A program made the translations under genes and the position numbers. A model generated the notes under the pieces. That model was given only the letters and a program-made list of their open reading frames with translations. It was not told the origin of the DNA and did no database searches. Shown here piece after piece: positions 8,968 through 18,058 of a stretch of 64,000 nt of DNA (position 1 is the stretch's first letter; each line of letters begins with the position of its first letter). This DNA is from Halalkalibacter suaedae (GTDB lineage Bacteria > Bacillota > Bacilli > Bacillales > Bacillaceae_D), in contig NZ_JAGKSQ010000004.1 in the NCBI RefSeq assembly GCF_017939705.1, forward strand, positions 62,001 to 126,000, read 5' to 3'.

Positions 8968-9335
8968 TAAAATTCCGAACAAAGCATTTATTTAGCGGAT
9001 GAAATATACGTAGACTCCTGCGGGATCAAAAGCGAGGCCACTGAAAAAGTCCCTTTGGGCAGGTTCGAGGAAGCAGCAATGGCTCCTCACGTTGCACGCC
9101 TTCTATGAGAAACCCACTCATAGCAGGCTTAAGACAATGCAACGGTTTCGCTCATTGCTTAAAGGCCACTAAAGAAAGGTGAAAATCACACCTTTTTCAG
9201 TGGCCTCATCAAAAGCCAAAGGTGAGACCCCGCAGTAGCGAAGCGTACGAGGAGGCTCACCGGCTTCCCGCGGAAAGCGCAGTATATTTCAGTAGCGGTT
9301 TACGTCCGCCAACCACCAATGTCCGGTTTTTCTAT
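8968..9335. repeat. Bacillaceae palindromic intergenic repeat, copy A, with a nested MITE-like element
   Basis: This stretch holds no gene. Its outer repeat begins near ATTCCGAACAAAGC and AGCGGATGAAATATACG, continues through ACTCCTGCGGG, GGTGAGACCCCGCAG, GAGGCTCACCGG and TTCCCGCGGAAAGCG, and closes with GTATATTTCAGTAGCGG and AATGTCCGG. The ends pair (TGAAATATAC with GTATATTTCA; TCCTGCGGGA with TCCCGCGGAA), giving a long cruciform or RNA hairpin. Copies B (15480-15744), C (24089-24207) and D (35322-35444) are in this window. Repeats of this look are common between Bacillaceae genes. The inner element at 9034-9207 interrupts it. Confidence 0.8.
9034..9207 (+). mobile_element. MITE-like element, copy 1 (174 bp)
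   Basis: Perfect 16-bp terminal inverted repeats (GAGGCCACTGAAAAAG at 9034-9049 and its complement at 9192-9207) are bounded by a 9-bp direct repeat ATCAAAAGC at 9025-9033 and 9208-9216, as left by transposition. The interior carries three hairpins (GCAATG..CGTTGC, CTATGAG..CTCATAG, AAGaCAATG..CATTGCTT) and a 3' terminator-like hairpin. It contains no coding frame, so it would be non-autonomous. A related full-length copy lies at 22768-22926 and a short one at 15606-15651. Confidence 0.7.
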
Positions 9336-9496
9336 TAGTTAAATCACCTTTTGTTCCAACCTCATTTGCTGATTATTAACAATGAGCGTTCGAATATGAA
9401 TTTTAACTGCAAACAATTATAATAAGCACTAGACTACAATTGTTCTGTCCATATTGTTTAATAAACCGCGAAATACATAGTAGAAAGGTGTCACTA

Positions 9497-10552
9497 ATGG
9501 AAAAATACCGGATTGACCAAAGCAAAGGACTTGAGTTTGGAATTTACACATTAGGGGATCATCTACCTGATCCTTTAACTGGGGAAAGAGTATCGGCAGG
9601 GGAGCGAATAAATGAAATTATTAATTACGCTAAACTAGCTGAAGAAGCTGGTGTTGACTTTTTTAGTGTAGGAGAAAGTCATCAAGAGTATTTTGCGACT
9701 CAAGCACATACGATTGTGTTATCAGCTATAGCTCAAGCGACGAGCAAAATTAAAATAGGAAGCTCCTCGACGATTGTTAGTACATCAGACCCAGTGCGTG
9801 TTTATGAGGACTTTTCAACAATTGATTTAATTTCAGAGGGACGTGCAGAGATCGTTGCAGGCCGTGCTTCAAGAATAGGACTTTTTGAGCTATTAGGCTA
9901 TGATGTGAACAAGTATGAGGAGTTATTCGAGGAAAAGTTTGATCTATTACGCCTTATTAATGAAAATGATATCGTAAACTGGAACGGTGAGTTTCGCGCC
10001 CCTCTAAAAAATGCTGAAATTCTTCCGCGACCACTTAATGGTTCACTACCGATCTGGCGTGCTGTTGGAGGTTCTCCAGCTAGTGCGATTAAGGCAGGTC
10101 GTGCTGGTGTTCCGATGTTCTTAGCTCATCTAGGTGGACATGTACTAAGTTTCAAGAGGTCGATCGATGCATACCGTGAGGCTGCAACAGAGGAAGGATT
10201 TGATCCAAATGAGTTGCCTGTTGCAACAGCTGGTTTCTTCTATGCTGCAGAGACATCACAGCAGGCAATTGAAGATACCTACCCTCATATCAATGAGGGA
10301 ATGAAACGAACGAATGGTAGAGGATTTCCTAGAGAAGCTTACGCACAAGGAATTGATCCACAAAATGTTATGAATATTGGGAGTCCACAACAAATCATTG
10401 AGAAAATTCTTTATCAGCATGAGGTTTACGGTCATCAACGATATATTGCTCAAATTGATTTCGGTGGCGTTCCATTTGATCGATTACAAAAAAACCTCGA
10501 GCTAATAGGAACCGAGATTTTACCAGCGATAAAAAAATATACAGCAAAATAA
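9497..10552 (+). CDS. Luciferase-like monooxygenase (LLM class flavin-dependent oxidoreductase)
   Basis: Predicted FMN- or F420-utilising TIM-barrel oxidoreductase of 351 residues. Family features are the N-terminal GLEFGIYTLGDH, AEEAGVDFFSVGESH, the KIKIGSSSTIVSTSDPVRVYEDF strand and the GRAEIVAGRAS turn. Bacillaceae normally lack F420, so FMNH2 supplied by a partner reductase is likelier. ATG 9497 is chosen because a GAAAGGTG site precedes it; an earlier ATG at 9440 has none. It is followed 34 bases on by a small gene, probably in one transcript that ends at 10888-10919. The substrate is unknown. Confidence 0.88.
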   Translation: MEKYRIDQSKGLEFGIYTLGDHLPDPLTGERVSAGERINEIINYAKLAEEAGVDFFSVGESHQEYFATQAHTIVLSAIAQATSKIKIGSSSTIVSTSDPVRVYEDFSTIDLISEGRAEIVAGRASRIGLFELLGYDVNKYEELFEEKFDLLRLINENDIVNWNGEFRAPLKNAEILPRPLNGSLPIWRAVGGSPASAIKAGRAGVPMFLAHLGGHVLSFKRSIDAYREAATEEGFDPNELPVATAGFFYAAETSQQAIEDTYPHINEGMKRTNGRGFPREAYAQGIDPQNVMNIGSPQQIIEKILYQHEVYGHQRYIAQIDFGGVPFDRLQKNLELIGTEILPAIKKYTAK

Positions 10553-10586
10553 GAATGGAAGATGATATCGTTAAGGGGATAATAGA

Positions 10587-10841
10587 ATGGAACAGAAGCA
10601 AAAACAAAAACACAGTTTAACCATTGTTGATTTTACAATTACTGAGCATCAGACAATATTTGTTCAATTCAGTTGCTACGATGCCGTTTTAAATAAAGTA
10701 GTCAAAGGCGAGGTTAAATTTATTGGTGGTGTGCCGTATGGGGATATTCTTCACCCCGATAGGTCCATTCTGTCAATGGAATGCAGAGAAGTAGTTAAGG
10801 AACAGCTAGTAACTAAATATCAATCAGGGGAAATAAGTTAG
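10587..10841 (+). CDS. Conserved-looking small protein, 84 aa, function unknown
   Basis: Soluble protein of 84 residues with an AAGGGG ribosome binding site. Alternating polar and hydrophobic stretches (LTIVDFTITEHQTIFVQF, then KGEVKFIGG) suggest a small beta-rich fold. It has no signal peptide, membrane helix or cysteine pair. I recognise no family. It sits between the luciferase-like gene and a strong terminator, so the two likely form an operon. Confidence 0.65.
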   Translation: MEQKQKQKHSLTIVDFTITEHQTIFVQFSCYDAVLNKVVKGEVKFIGGVPYGDILHPDRSILSMECREVVKEQLVTKYQSGEIS

Positions 10842-10887
10842 TAGTACCTGTTATCTAGATAGTGGCAATGACAACAGTAAACGAGAT

Positions 10888-10919
10888 AAAAAAGACCAAC
10901 AAATAAGTGGTCTTTTTTT
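10888..10919 (+). terminator. Intrinsic terminator
   Basis: Stem AAAAAAGACCA / TGGTCTTTTTTT with a nine-base loop. The A and T tracts could let it act on both strands. The remainder of the 10842-11202 gap holds only AT-rich DNA and the operator at 11150. Confidence 0.88.
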
Positions 10920-11149
10920 CTGTTTCATAAGGGAATCAATGTGTCCAACTAATTAAGAAAATAACATATGAATGATTACAAGATTTCAATCTTTTGTTGA
11001 GGTTCTTATATTTGATAGATAGTAAGAATATATCAGGAAGTCTTAAATTTCTAGGGTATATTCTTTAGTTTATCTGATTAAAAACTTCTCCTTACTTGTC
11101 ATAATTATAATTTGAGAGGGGGATAAAATTTATTTTGTTTTTATAATTT

Positions 11150-11163
11150 TGTAAACGCTTTAC
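11150..11163 (+). promoter_or_regulatory. CcpA/LacI-family operator-like site before the GH10 gene
   Basis: TGTAAACGCTTTAC lies 40 bases before the start codon, just after a TATAAT at 11142-11147. It matches 12 of 14 positions of the catabolite-responsive element consensus TGWAARCGYTWNCW, differing at the last two. Placement at the likely transcription start suits repression. A near copy precedes the GH43 gene (44787-44800). Confidence 0.55.
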
Positions 11164-11202
11164 TAGTTTTACCTAAAATTCTTTAATGGGGGAATGTAGC
11201 AT

Positions 11203-14200
11203 ATGAGTAGGAATTTTAAAAAGTTAGTATCATTACTTCTAGTAGCCATTTTGGTAGTTCCATCTAGCTTGTTTACGCAGGCTACACAAGCTGCAACGGA
11301 GAAAAATATTCCGGTTCTTCTATATCATCGAATCGTCGATAATCCTACCAATGAATGGACGGATACGAGTATTGAAACGTTCGAACAGACTATGAAGTAC
11401 CTTAACGATAATGGGTATAATACTTTATCTGCTACGCAATATGTGAGCATTATGGAAGGAACAGAAGAGGCACCAGAGAACCCAATTCTATTAACCTTTG
11501 ATGATGCGACACCTGACTTTATTACAAATACTCTACCAATATTAAAACAATATGAAATGAATTCAGTGCTGTTTGTTGTAAGTGACTGGATCGGTGGTGG
11601 TTTCAGCATGTCAGCAGAACAGCTGGAAACACTAGTGAATGAACCAAGTGTTAGTATTGAAAATCATTCCAAAACACATGATCAAGAAACGGTCTGGAAT
11701 GGAGAAGGGGACTTAACAAAGGAAAAAGCTTCTGAAGAAATTGCAGAAGCAAATGTATATTTAAAGTCAATTACAGGTAAAGACCCACTTCTTATGGCAT
11801 ACCCATATGGAGCTTATAATGCAGATGCAGAAGCGGCAAACGCAGAGAATGGTATCAAGTATGCATTTAAAGTTGGGTATCCTGACTCGGGTAACTATGC
11901 GATGGGTCGTCACTATATTATGATGGATACAACTTTGGAGGAAATTGCCGGCTGGATAGGTGGACCAGCACCAATTGCTGATCCAGTACCAGAAGTACAG
12001 CCAAGTACGGAAACAGTTTATCATGAAACGTTTGATAGTGGCTTGGGTGTTGCAACACAAGCAGGTGGTGCAACATTGGAGGCAGTTTCTGATATGGTCT
12101 TTGTTGGCAATGAAGACGGGAAAGCTCTATATGTAAGTAATAGAACGAATAACTGGGATAGCGTTGATATCAAATTCGACGATGTCGGTATGGAAAATAG
12201 CAAAACGTATACGATTACTATCAGAGGCTATGTTGCTGATAGTGTGTCAGTTCCTGAAGGTGCACAAGCATTACTTCAGAATATAGACAGCTATGATGGC
12301 TTATACGTAAATACCAATTATGTGGCGGGTGAAGCTTTTACATTAACAGGTCAATATACGGTTGATACAAGCAAAGATTCAGCCTTACGCATTCAATCTA
12401 ACACTGAAGGGGCAGCGGTTCCTTTTTATATCGGCGACATATTGATCACTGAAGAAGGAACATCGGGTGGTGGTGATGAGCCAGATGAGCCAGAGGAACA
12501 AAGACCTCCAGCTGAAGAATTTAAAACGATTACTTTTGAAGATCAAACTACAGGTGGTTTCGAAGGTAGACACGGTTCCGAATTACTTACTGTAACCGAT
12601 GAAGCGAATCACACAGAAAACGGTTCTTATGCATTAAAAGTAGAGAATAGAACAGATACATGGCATGGTCCAACGCTAAATGTAGCGAAGTATGTGGACA
12701 AGGGTGCAGAATATACTGTTTCGGCTTGGGTTAAGTTAATTTCGCCTGATAGCTCACAGTTACAGTTATCCACACAAGTTGGAAATGGTGACGGTTCAAG
12801 TTACAACAATATTCAAGGTACAACCGTTAGCAAGGAAGATGATTGGGTTAAGCTAGAAGGCACATACCGCTATAGCAGTGTAGGTAATGAATTTCTAACT
12901 ATCTATGTTGAAAGCTCTAATAATAGTGAAGCGTCTTTCTATATTGATGATATCAGCTTTGAGCCAACGGGTTCAGCACCAATTGAAATTGAAAAGGATT
13001 TAACACCAATTAAAGATGCTTATCAAGACTATTTCTTGATTGGAAATGCAGTATCACTTACAGAATTTGAAGGCCAAAGACTTGAGCTTTTAAATATGCA
13101 TCATAATGTTGTTACAGCAGAGAATGCCATGAAACCAGGTTATACGTATAACGATGCTGGAGAATTTGATTTCACAGCAGAGGATGAACTTGTGAGTAAG
13201 GCATTAGCAGAGGGGCAGAAAGTGGTTGGGCATGTACTTGTTTGGCATCAGCAGTCGGTAGAGTCACAGCACACTGACGCAGATGGTAATCCATTGCCAC
13301 GTGAAGTAGCTCTTGAAAATCTAAGAACTCATGTAAAAACGGTTGTCGAACACTTTGGTGAGGACGTCATCTCTTGGGACGTAGTCAATGAGGCGATGAA
13401 TGATAACCCATCTAACCCAACGGATTGGAAAGCGTCTCTTCGTCAATCAGGTTGGTGGAAGGCAATTGGACCTGATTATATTAAAGAGGCTTTCATCGCT
13501 GCAAAAGAAGCACTGGGCCCAGATTCAAATGTCCAGCTTTATTACAATGATTATAATGATGATAACCAAAACAAAGCTACTGCGATTTATCATATGATTA
13601 AAGAAATCAATGAAGAGTATGCAGCAGAGAATAATGGTGAACGTCTAATCGATGGGATGGGTATGCAATCTCATTACAACCTTAGTACGAATCCAGAGAA
13701 TGTAAGAAGCTCATTAGAAATGTTTGTTTCATTAGGTTTAGAAGTAAGCATTACTGAACTTGACGTAACAGCTGGAAGTAATAACGTACTAACAGAAGAG
13801 GAAGCAATTGCACAAGGATACTTATATGCTCAATTGTTTAAGCTCTATAAAGAATACAAAGACAATATCGCACGTGTTACGATTTGGGGATTGAATGATT
13901 CAACGAGTTGGAGAGCAGCCCAAAATCCATTGCTTTTTGATGCGAATTTACAAGCAAAACCAGCATATTATGCAATTATGAACCCAGATCAGTTTATTGC
14001 AGAAAACCCTCCTAAGGAGAAAAATGCAACACAAGCAAAGGCTTTACGTGGCACACCTGTCATTGATGGAGTAGCAGATGATGCTTGGAGCGTAGCACCT
14101 ACTTTGGATGTTAATCGCTATCAAATGGCATGGCAAGGTGCAAGTGGTGAAGCGAAAGTTCTATGGGATGATCAAAACCTTTATGTGCTAGTTAAAGTTA

Positions 14201-15453
14201 GTGATTCACAATTAGACAAATCTGCTGCGAATGCATGGGAGCAGGATTCAGTCGAGGTCTTCCTTGATCAGAATAATGCAAAAACATCGTCATATGAAGC
14301 AGAAGGTGATGGACAATATCGTGTTAATTTTGATAATGAAACATCCTTTAATCCAGCCGCTATTGCAGAAGGATTCGAATCTGCAACGAATGTTGCGGAG
14401 GGTGGATACACAGTTGAATTTAAAATTCCACTTAATACGATTACTCCAGAACTCAACAAGAAAATTGGTTTTGATATTCAAATCAATGATGCTAAAGACG
14501 GGGCTCGTGAAAGTGCAGCAACATGGAATGATATGAGTGGTGTTGGCTATCAAGACACATCTGTGTTTGGTGAAGTGACGCTTGTTAATGATCTAGGGAC
14601 AGAAGATCCGGTCATTGAAACTCCAGGTGGTGAGAACCCAGGTACAGGTGATCCAGGTAGTGAAACTCCAGGAGACAAGGACCCAGGTAACGAGAATCCA
14701 GGTAATGAGAACCAAGTAAAAGAAGTAACAGAAGATGACTTAGTTATTACTGAAGATGAAAAAGTGTTTGAAGTAAAAACGACATCTGATTCATTTAAAT
14801 TTAGTAAGTCAGTTTTAAATAAGCTCGGTTCAGATGCTGAAATTCTAATAACAAACGGAAAGGCCAGAGCTCAAGTTCCAGTATCAATTCTTTTATTGAC
14901 CGGTGCAGATCATGTTACTTTTAACTTTGGTGAAGATCTTTCAGAGAAGTATACATTTGGGAATGCACAAGCAGTTAGTGCGGTGTATGACTTCACGATC
15001 ACTGATGCTAGTGGTAATGCCATTACCGAATTTGGTGATGAACGTGTAACATTGATGTTCACGGTTAGTGCAGATAACATAAATAATGTAGTGATTTGGT
15101 ACATTGACGAAGATGGCAATGCAACATCATTTGAAACGAAAGTGACAGGGGAAAATGAAGTCTCTGCAGATGTGAATCATTTTAGTATGTACGGTGCTTT
15201 TGAGGTAGAAGCTTCAGCAAATCCTAAACCGAGTACTCCAGAACTAGGAACTGAAGGCCCTTCTACTGAAGTTCCAAACGGTGGTGATACCGAACAACCT
15301 AAAGCAGAAGATCCTGTAAAAGGTAATGGAGTAAGTGAAAAATTACCTAATACAGCAACAAATTTCTATACAAGCATGTTAATGGGTGTCTTGCTAGTCA
15401 TTGCTGGTTTCATTGTATACCTTGCTAGCAGACGCAGAGAAGCTATAAAATAA
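11203..15453 (+). CDS. Wall-anchored multidomain xylan-degrading enzyme: NodB deacetylase, CBMs, GH10 xylanase, CBM9, LPxTG
   Basis: Secreted 1416-residue protein. In order: signal peptide (1-31, cleavage after TQA-A); NodB-type carbohydrate esterase (about 35-260) with TFDDA and metal-binding ENHSKTH; two CBM22/CBM4_9-like xylan-binding modules (about 275-410 and 440-595); GH10 endo-1,4-beta-xylanase (about 600-930) with acid/base Glu730 in WDVVNEAM and nucleophile Glu852 in ITELDV; CBM9 (about 945-1130); a P-G-x-x-x-P linker; a beta-rich module ending HFSMYGAFE; and LPNTAT (1381-1386), a membrane helix and RRR tail for sortase anchoring. Deacetylase and xylanase in one chain fit acetylated xylan: esterase exposes backbone that GH10 then cuts. 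Sortase is not in the window. Domain names rest on motifs; esterase specificity is inferred. Confidence 0.92.
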   Translation: MSRNFKKLVSLLLVAILVVPSSLFTQATQAATEKNIPVLLYHRIVDNPTNEWTDTSIETFEQTMKYLNDNGYNTLSATQYVSIMEGTEEAPENPILLTFDDATPDFITNTLPILKQYEMNSVLFVVSDWIGGGFSMSAEQLETLVNEPSVSIENHSKTHDQETVWNGEGDLTKEKASEEIAEANVYLKSITGKDPLLMAYPYGAYNADAEAANAENGIKYAFKVGYPDSGNYAMGRHYIMMDTTLEEIAGWIGGPAPIADPVPEVQPSTETVYHETFDSGLGVATQAGGATLEAVSDMVFVGNEDGKALYVSNRTNNWDSVDIKFDDVGMENSKTYTITIRGYVADSVSVPEGAQALLQNIDSYDGLYVNTNYVAGEAFTLTGQYTVDTSKDSALRIQSNTEGAAVPFYIGDILITEEGTSGGGDEPDEPEEQRPPAEEFKTITFEDQTTGGFEGRHGSELLTVTDEANHTENGSYALKVENRTDTWHGPTLNVAKYVDKGAEYTVSAWVKLISPDSSQLQLSTQVGNGDGSSYNNIQGTTVSKEDDWVKLEGTYRYSSVGNEFLTIYVESSNNSEASFYIDDISFEPTGSAPIEIEKDLTPIKDAYQDYFLIGNAVSLTEFEGQRLELLNMHHNVVTAENAMKPGYTYNDAGEFDFTAEDELVSKALAEGQKVVGHVLVWHQQSVESQHTDADGNPLPREVALENLRTHVKTVVEHFGEDVISWDVVNEAMNDNPSNPTDWKASLRQSGWWKAIGPDYIKEAFIAAKEALGPDSNVQLYYNDYNDDNQNKATAIYHMIKEINEEYAAENNGERLIDGMGMQSHYNLSTNPENVRSSLEMFVSLGLEVSITELDVTAGSNNVLTEEEAIAQGYLYAQLFKLYKEYKDNIARVTIWGLNDSTSWRAAQNPLLFDANLQAKPAYYAIMNPDQFIAENPPKEKNATQAKALRGTPVIDGVADDAWSVAPTLDVNRYQMAWQGASGEAKVLWDDQNLYVLVKVSDSQLDKSAANAWEQDSVEVFLDQNNAKTSSYEAEGDGQYRVNFDNETSFNPAAIAEGFESATNVAEGGYTVEFKIPLNTITPELNKKIGFDIQINDAKDGARESAATWNDMSGVGYQDTSVFGEVTLVNDLGTEDPVIETPGGENPGTGDPGSETPGDKDPGNENPGNENQVKEVTEDDLVITEDEKVFEVKTTSDSFKFSKSVLNKLGSDAEILITNGKARAQVPVSILLLTGADHVTFNFGEDLSEKYTFGNAQAVSAVYDFTITDASGNAITEFGDERVTLMFTVSADNINNVVIWYIDEDGNATSFETKVTGENEVSADVNHFSMYGAFEVEASANPKPSTPELGTEGPSTEVPNGGDTEQPKAEDPVKGNGVSEKLPNTATNFYTSMLMGVLLVIAGFIVYLASRRREAIK

Positions 15454-15479
15454 GTAATCATTATAAACTGAGAAGGAAA

Positions 15480-15744
15480 AGGCTGGGAAATTCGAACAAT
15501 GATAGTTGGCAGACGTAACAGCTCCTAAAATATACTTCGCTTCCGCGGGAAGCCGGTGAGCCGCATCACGCTAAATCTGTGGGGTCTCATCCTTGGCTTT
15601 TGCATGAGGCCACTAAAGAAAGGTGGAAATCACTCCTTTTTCAGTGGCCTCTTTTGCATCAAGCAAGAGTCTACGTATATTTCATCCGCTACGCAATTGC
15701 CTTGTTCGGTATTTCAGTTAGCCACTTTAGTTATGTCCCAGCCT
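15480..15744. repeat. Palindromic intergenic repeat, copy B, inverse orientation to copy A
   Basis: Fills most of the gene-free gap 15454-15804. It runs from GGCTGGGAAATTCGAACAATG to TATGTCCCAGCC, so the outermost ends pair (GGCTGGGA with TCCCAGCC). The core shows TTCCGCGGGAAGCCGGTGAGCC, GGGGTCTCATCC and GAGTCTACGTATATTTCATCCGC, the complement of copy A. A 46-bp nested element sits at 15606-15651. Short frames read across it are by-products. Confidence 0.78.
15606..15651 (+). mobile_element. Short MITE-like element, copy 3 (46 bp)
   Basis: GAGGCCACTAAAGAAAGG...CCTTTTTCAGTGGCCTC keeps only the terminal hairpin of the 174-bp element. It is flanked by 8-bp direct repeats TTTTGCAT at 15598-15605 and 15652-15659. 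The site in the host repeat is within about two bases of the equivalent site in copy A. Confidence 0.65.
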
Positions 15745-15804
15745 CTATCTCAGTCTTTTTTGGTTTGAATTTTAAGGCAACAGTTAAGTTAGCTAGTTAT
15801 AATA

Positions 15805-16383
15805 TTAACCTATTCCTAGGAGATCTGTGACCAATGATAGAACTAGTAAAGTTGCCATAATTGTTCCGGTGAATAAAGCTCTTGAAAGACTAACCTCACT
15901 CGTTTCCCTCTGTCGTGTTAGAACATATCGGAAATAAAGGATAGATCCTATTATGACGAGAATGCCTTCTACCGTCATGCTAATGATTGGCCATTTCCAC
16001 ATTCCTAAGCCAAGCAGAGGGAAATTACCTAGATTTCCTGGTACAATAGCCATGTCAGCACGATGGACAAGGAAATCTAACAACCAGTGACTAAAAACAA
16101 CACCACCAATGACAAAACCACTTCGTTTTCCCCATCTCCATGCTCCAAGAAAAAAGGCAATGAGTGAGATAATTAACGCACTTACTAAAGAGTGAGAGTA
16201 ATCAGCATGAATGATAACTTCTCCTATTCCTGGTCCGAGCAGTTCAAGTCTTTCAATATCTGCAATCAAAAGAGGAACAAAGATGAGATCGAGTAATTGT
16301 GTGCTAACCATCAATGCCCAGAGTGGTACTTGAGGTTCTTTTGCTTTGACAGCTGCCGCTAAGCCAAAATGACCTGCAAACAT
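15805..16383 (-). CDS. Multispanning membrane protein resembling the YdjM/DUF457 hydrolase-like family
   Basis: Membrane protein of 192 residues with about five or six helices and conserved-looking polar residues inside them: GHFGLAAAV at the N-terminus, STQLLDLIFVPLL, HADYSHSLVSAL and FSHWLLDFLVHR. The His/Asp pattern (GHFG, DYSHS, SHWLLD) matches membrane proteins often annotated as metal-dependent hydrolases of the YdjM type, though their activity is largely inferred. The AAGGAAG ribosome binding site lies inside a 30-codon frame whose stop abuts this ATG (TAAATG). Divergent from an MFS gene across a large palindrome. Confidence 0.75.
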   Translation of the reverse strand: MFAGHFGLAAAVKAKEPQVPLWALMVSTQLLDLIFVPLLIADIERLELLGPGIGEVIIHADYSHSLVSALIISLIAFFLGAWRWGKRSGFVIGGVVFSHWLLDFLVHRADMAIVPGNLGNFPLLGLGMWKWPIISMTVEGILVIIGSILYFRYVLTRQRETSEVSLSRALFTGTIMATLLVLSLVTDLLGIG

Positions 16384-16476
16384 TTAAACCACTTCCTTAT
16401 TAATGTTTGTTTCGATTTTTGAATCCAAGTATCCAGTGATGACTGAGAAGAGTAAAATAAAGATGATGAACTTCAT
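16384..16476 (-). CDS. Possible 30-aa leader peptide coupled to the YdjM-like gene
   Basis: Reads MKFIIFILLFSVITGYLDSK and ten further residues: a single hydrophobic helix with a polar tail. GGAGAGGAG lies eight to ten bases before its ATG, and its TAA is followed directly by the ATG of the next gene, so translation would be coupled. It may be a real single-pass peptide or only a translated leader. Size limits confidence. Confidence 0.5.
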   Translation of the reverse strand: MKFIIFILLFSVITGYLDSKIETNINKEVV

Positions 16477-16501
16477 ATATGAACTCTCCTCTCCATATAT
16501 C

Positions 16502-16551
16502 GATAAACTAACACCATTAGTTAAATGGTAAACTAATGGTGTTAGTTTATC
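16502..16551. promoter_or_regulatory. Perfect 21-bp inverted repeat, putative repressor operator with embedded promoter
   Basis: The arm at 16502-16522 is the exact complement of the arm at 16531-16551, with an eight-base spacer AAATGGTA. Each arm is itself a dyad (AACTAA-CACCA-TTAGTT), so two operators face each other, as for TetR-type regulators. A minus-strand promoter TTGATA (16548-16553), 17 bases, TACCAT (16525-16530) overlaps it. It lies between the divergent membrane-protein and MFS genes. No regulator gene is adjacent. Confidence 0.7.
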
Positions 16552-16686
16552 AATGGGGATTTTATCGCATATTCTTCACCCTCTCATTCTTCAGAATTTT
16601 ATTGTTCTATCTTTAATGGTGATCTCAAATTATAATGGTGTAATGTGTTGTGAAATTGATATTAAATTAAAGTGAGGGACCTGTGC

Positions 16687-17934
16687 GTGTTTAGACAAAT
16701 TAACGGTAATGCAAGGGCTTGTTTGATGTTAGAACCAATGTTTATTATCCCGTACAGTCTATTTGTCACATATGCTTCTGTATATATGTTGATGATTGGG
16801 TTAAGTGAAATGGAAATTGGACTTATTACGAGTATTGGACTTTTTGTACAAATTTTTGCTTCCTTTATAAGTGGTTTTCTAACAGATAAACTCGGTCGGA
16901 AGCGTGCATTACTTATTTTTGATTTATTTAGCTGGTCGGTTGCTACTCTTTTATGGGCTGTTTCACAGAACTTCTGGTTTTTCCTAATTGCTGCAATCAT
17001 TAATGGCTTTCAAAAGGTTCCACATATTGCCTGGACTTGTTTGATCGTTGAGGATACTGAGCCAAGTAAACGGTCGATTGTTTATACGATATTGCAATTC
17101 ATTTCAGTAGTTGGGGGTTTATTTGCACCAATTGCGGGAATTTTGGTTGCTCAGCTAACCATGGTGCCAGCTGTAAGAATTATGTATATTTTAGCGTTCA
17201 TTAGTATGACGTTAATGTTTATTATTCGTCATCTTACCACGACAGAAAGCGAACTTGGCATAAGAAAGCGTGAAGAGTTTGGTGAAATGAAAATTGGCAG
17301 GCTATTAAGTGAATATGTCAGAACGGTTAGAGATATCGCTCGAAATAAAAAGCTTCTTATCATTTTTTTCGTATATGTTCTGTTTCAATTTCAGTTAGTT
17401 ATGCAAAATACATATTTATCAATCTACCTAGTTGATGTTCTATCTTTTCGAGACTCAACAATTGCTATTTTTCCGGCCATTTCATCATTCTGTATGTTAA
17501 TTTTGTTAGTCGTTGTTGTTCCAAGGCTGAAACAGGAACGACATGAAGGTTATATGGTGCTAGGATTTGCTTTATCAATCGCTGCACTGCTATTACTGAT
17601 TACAGCAAAGCAGGGGGATATCGTTGTTATTGGTATTAGCACGATTCTTCTGGCTGCAGGTTTGCTATTTGCCAATCCTTATTTAGAAACGGCTGTGGCT
17701 AATGAAATGGAAGATGATAATCGTGCAAATATGTTCTCGATTTTGCAGGTGGTCGTATTGCTATTTATTTCACCAGCGGGGATTATCGGGGGGATTACCT
17801 ACAATATTGACCCGAAAATACCTTTTCTATTAATGATCATTGCTTTATTTCTAAGTGCGATCCTTATTCTTATAAATAGAAAGAACCAGATTCGGCAACG
17901 AGTAACTAATGGCTCTAATTTAGAAGTGCAATAA
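16687..17934 (+). CDS. Major facilitator superfamily transporter
   Basis: Twelve-helix MFS protein of 415 residues. Shows the loop 2-3 signature GFLTDKLGRKRALL (variant of GxLaDrxGrkxxl) and a long central cytoplasmic loop rich in charge between helices 6 and 7. I place the start at GTG 16687, seven bases after the GTGAGGG ribosome binding site; the upstream GTG at 16672 would use that site as coding sequence. A drug or sugar exporter role is possible; the control palindrome upstream favours inducible efflux. Substrate unknown. Confidence 0.85.
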   Translation: MFRQINGNARACLMLEPMFIIPYSLFVTYASVYMLMIGLSEMEIGLITSIGLFVQIFASFISGFLTDKLGRKRALLIFDLFSWSVATLLWAVSQNFWFFLIAAIINGFQKVPHIAWTCLIVEDTEPSKRSIVYTILQFISVVGGLFAPIAGILVAQLTMVPAVRIMYILAFISMTLMFIIRHLTTTESELGIRKREEFGEMKIGRLLSEYVRTVRDIARNKKLLIIFFVYVLFQFQLVMQNTYLSIYLVDVLSFRDSTIAIFPAISSFCMLILLVVVVPRLKQERHEGYMVLGFALSIAALLLLITAKQGDIVVIGISTILLAAGLLFANPYLETAVANEMEDDNRANMFSILQVVVLLFISPAGIIGGITYNIDPKIPFLLMIIALFLSAILILINRKNQIRQRVTNGSNLEVQ

Positions 17935-18058
17935 AGAGATCGAATATATATTTCCAGTGACTATCATTAAACATTCTAAGATCTTTCATGTTCTATATGC
18001 TATAATTTCATTTTGGATGAAAAAGATTTAATGCTTAATAAAGCAAGTAGGTGGACAG

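Noticed and set aside
12385-12573. Minus-strand frames inside the GH10 gene
   Set aside because: They are shadows of a long gene with clear domain content on the plus strand.
15556-15830. Two overlapping short plus-strand frames
   Set aside because: They lie in the palindromic repeat, have no ribosome binding site and run into the convergent gene.
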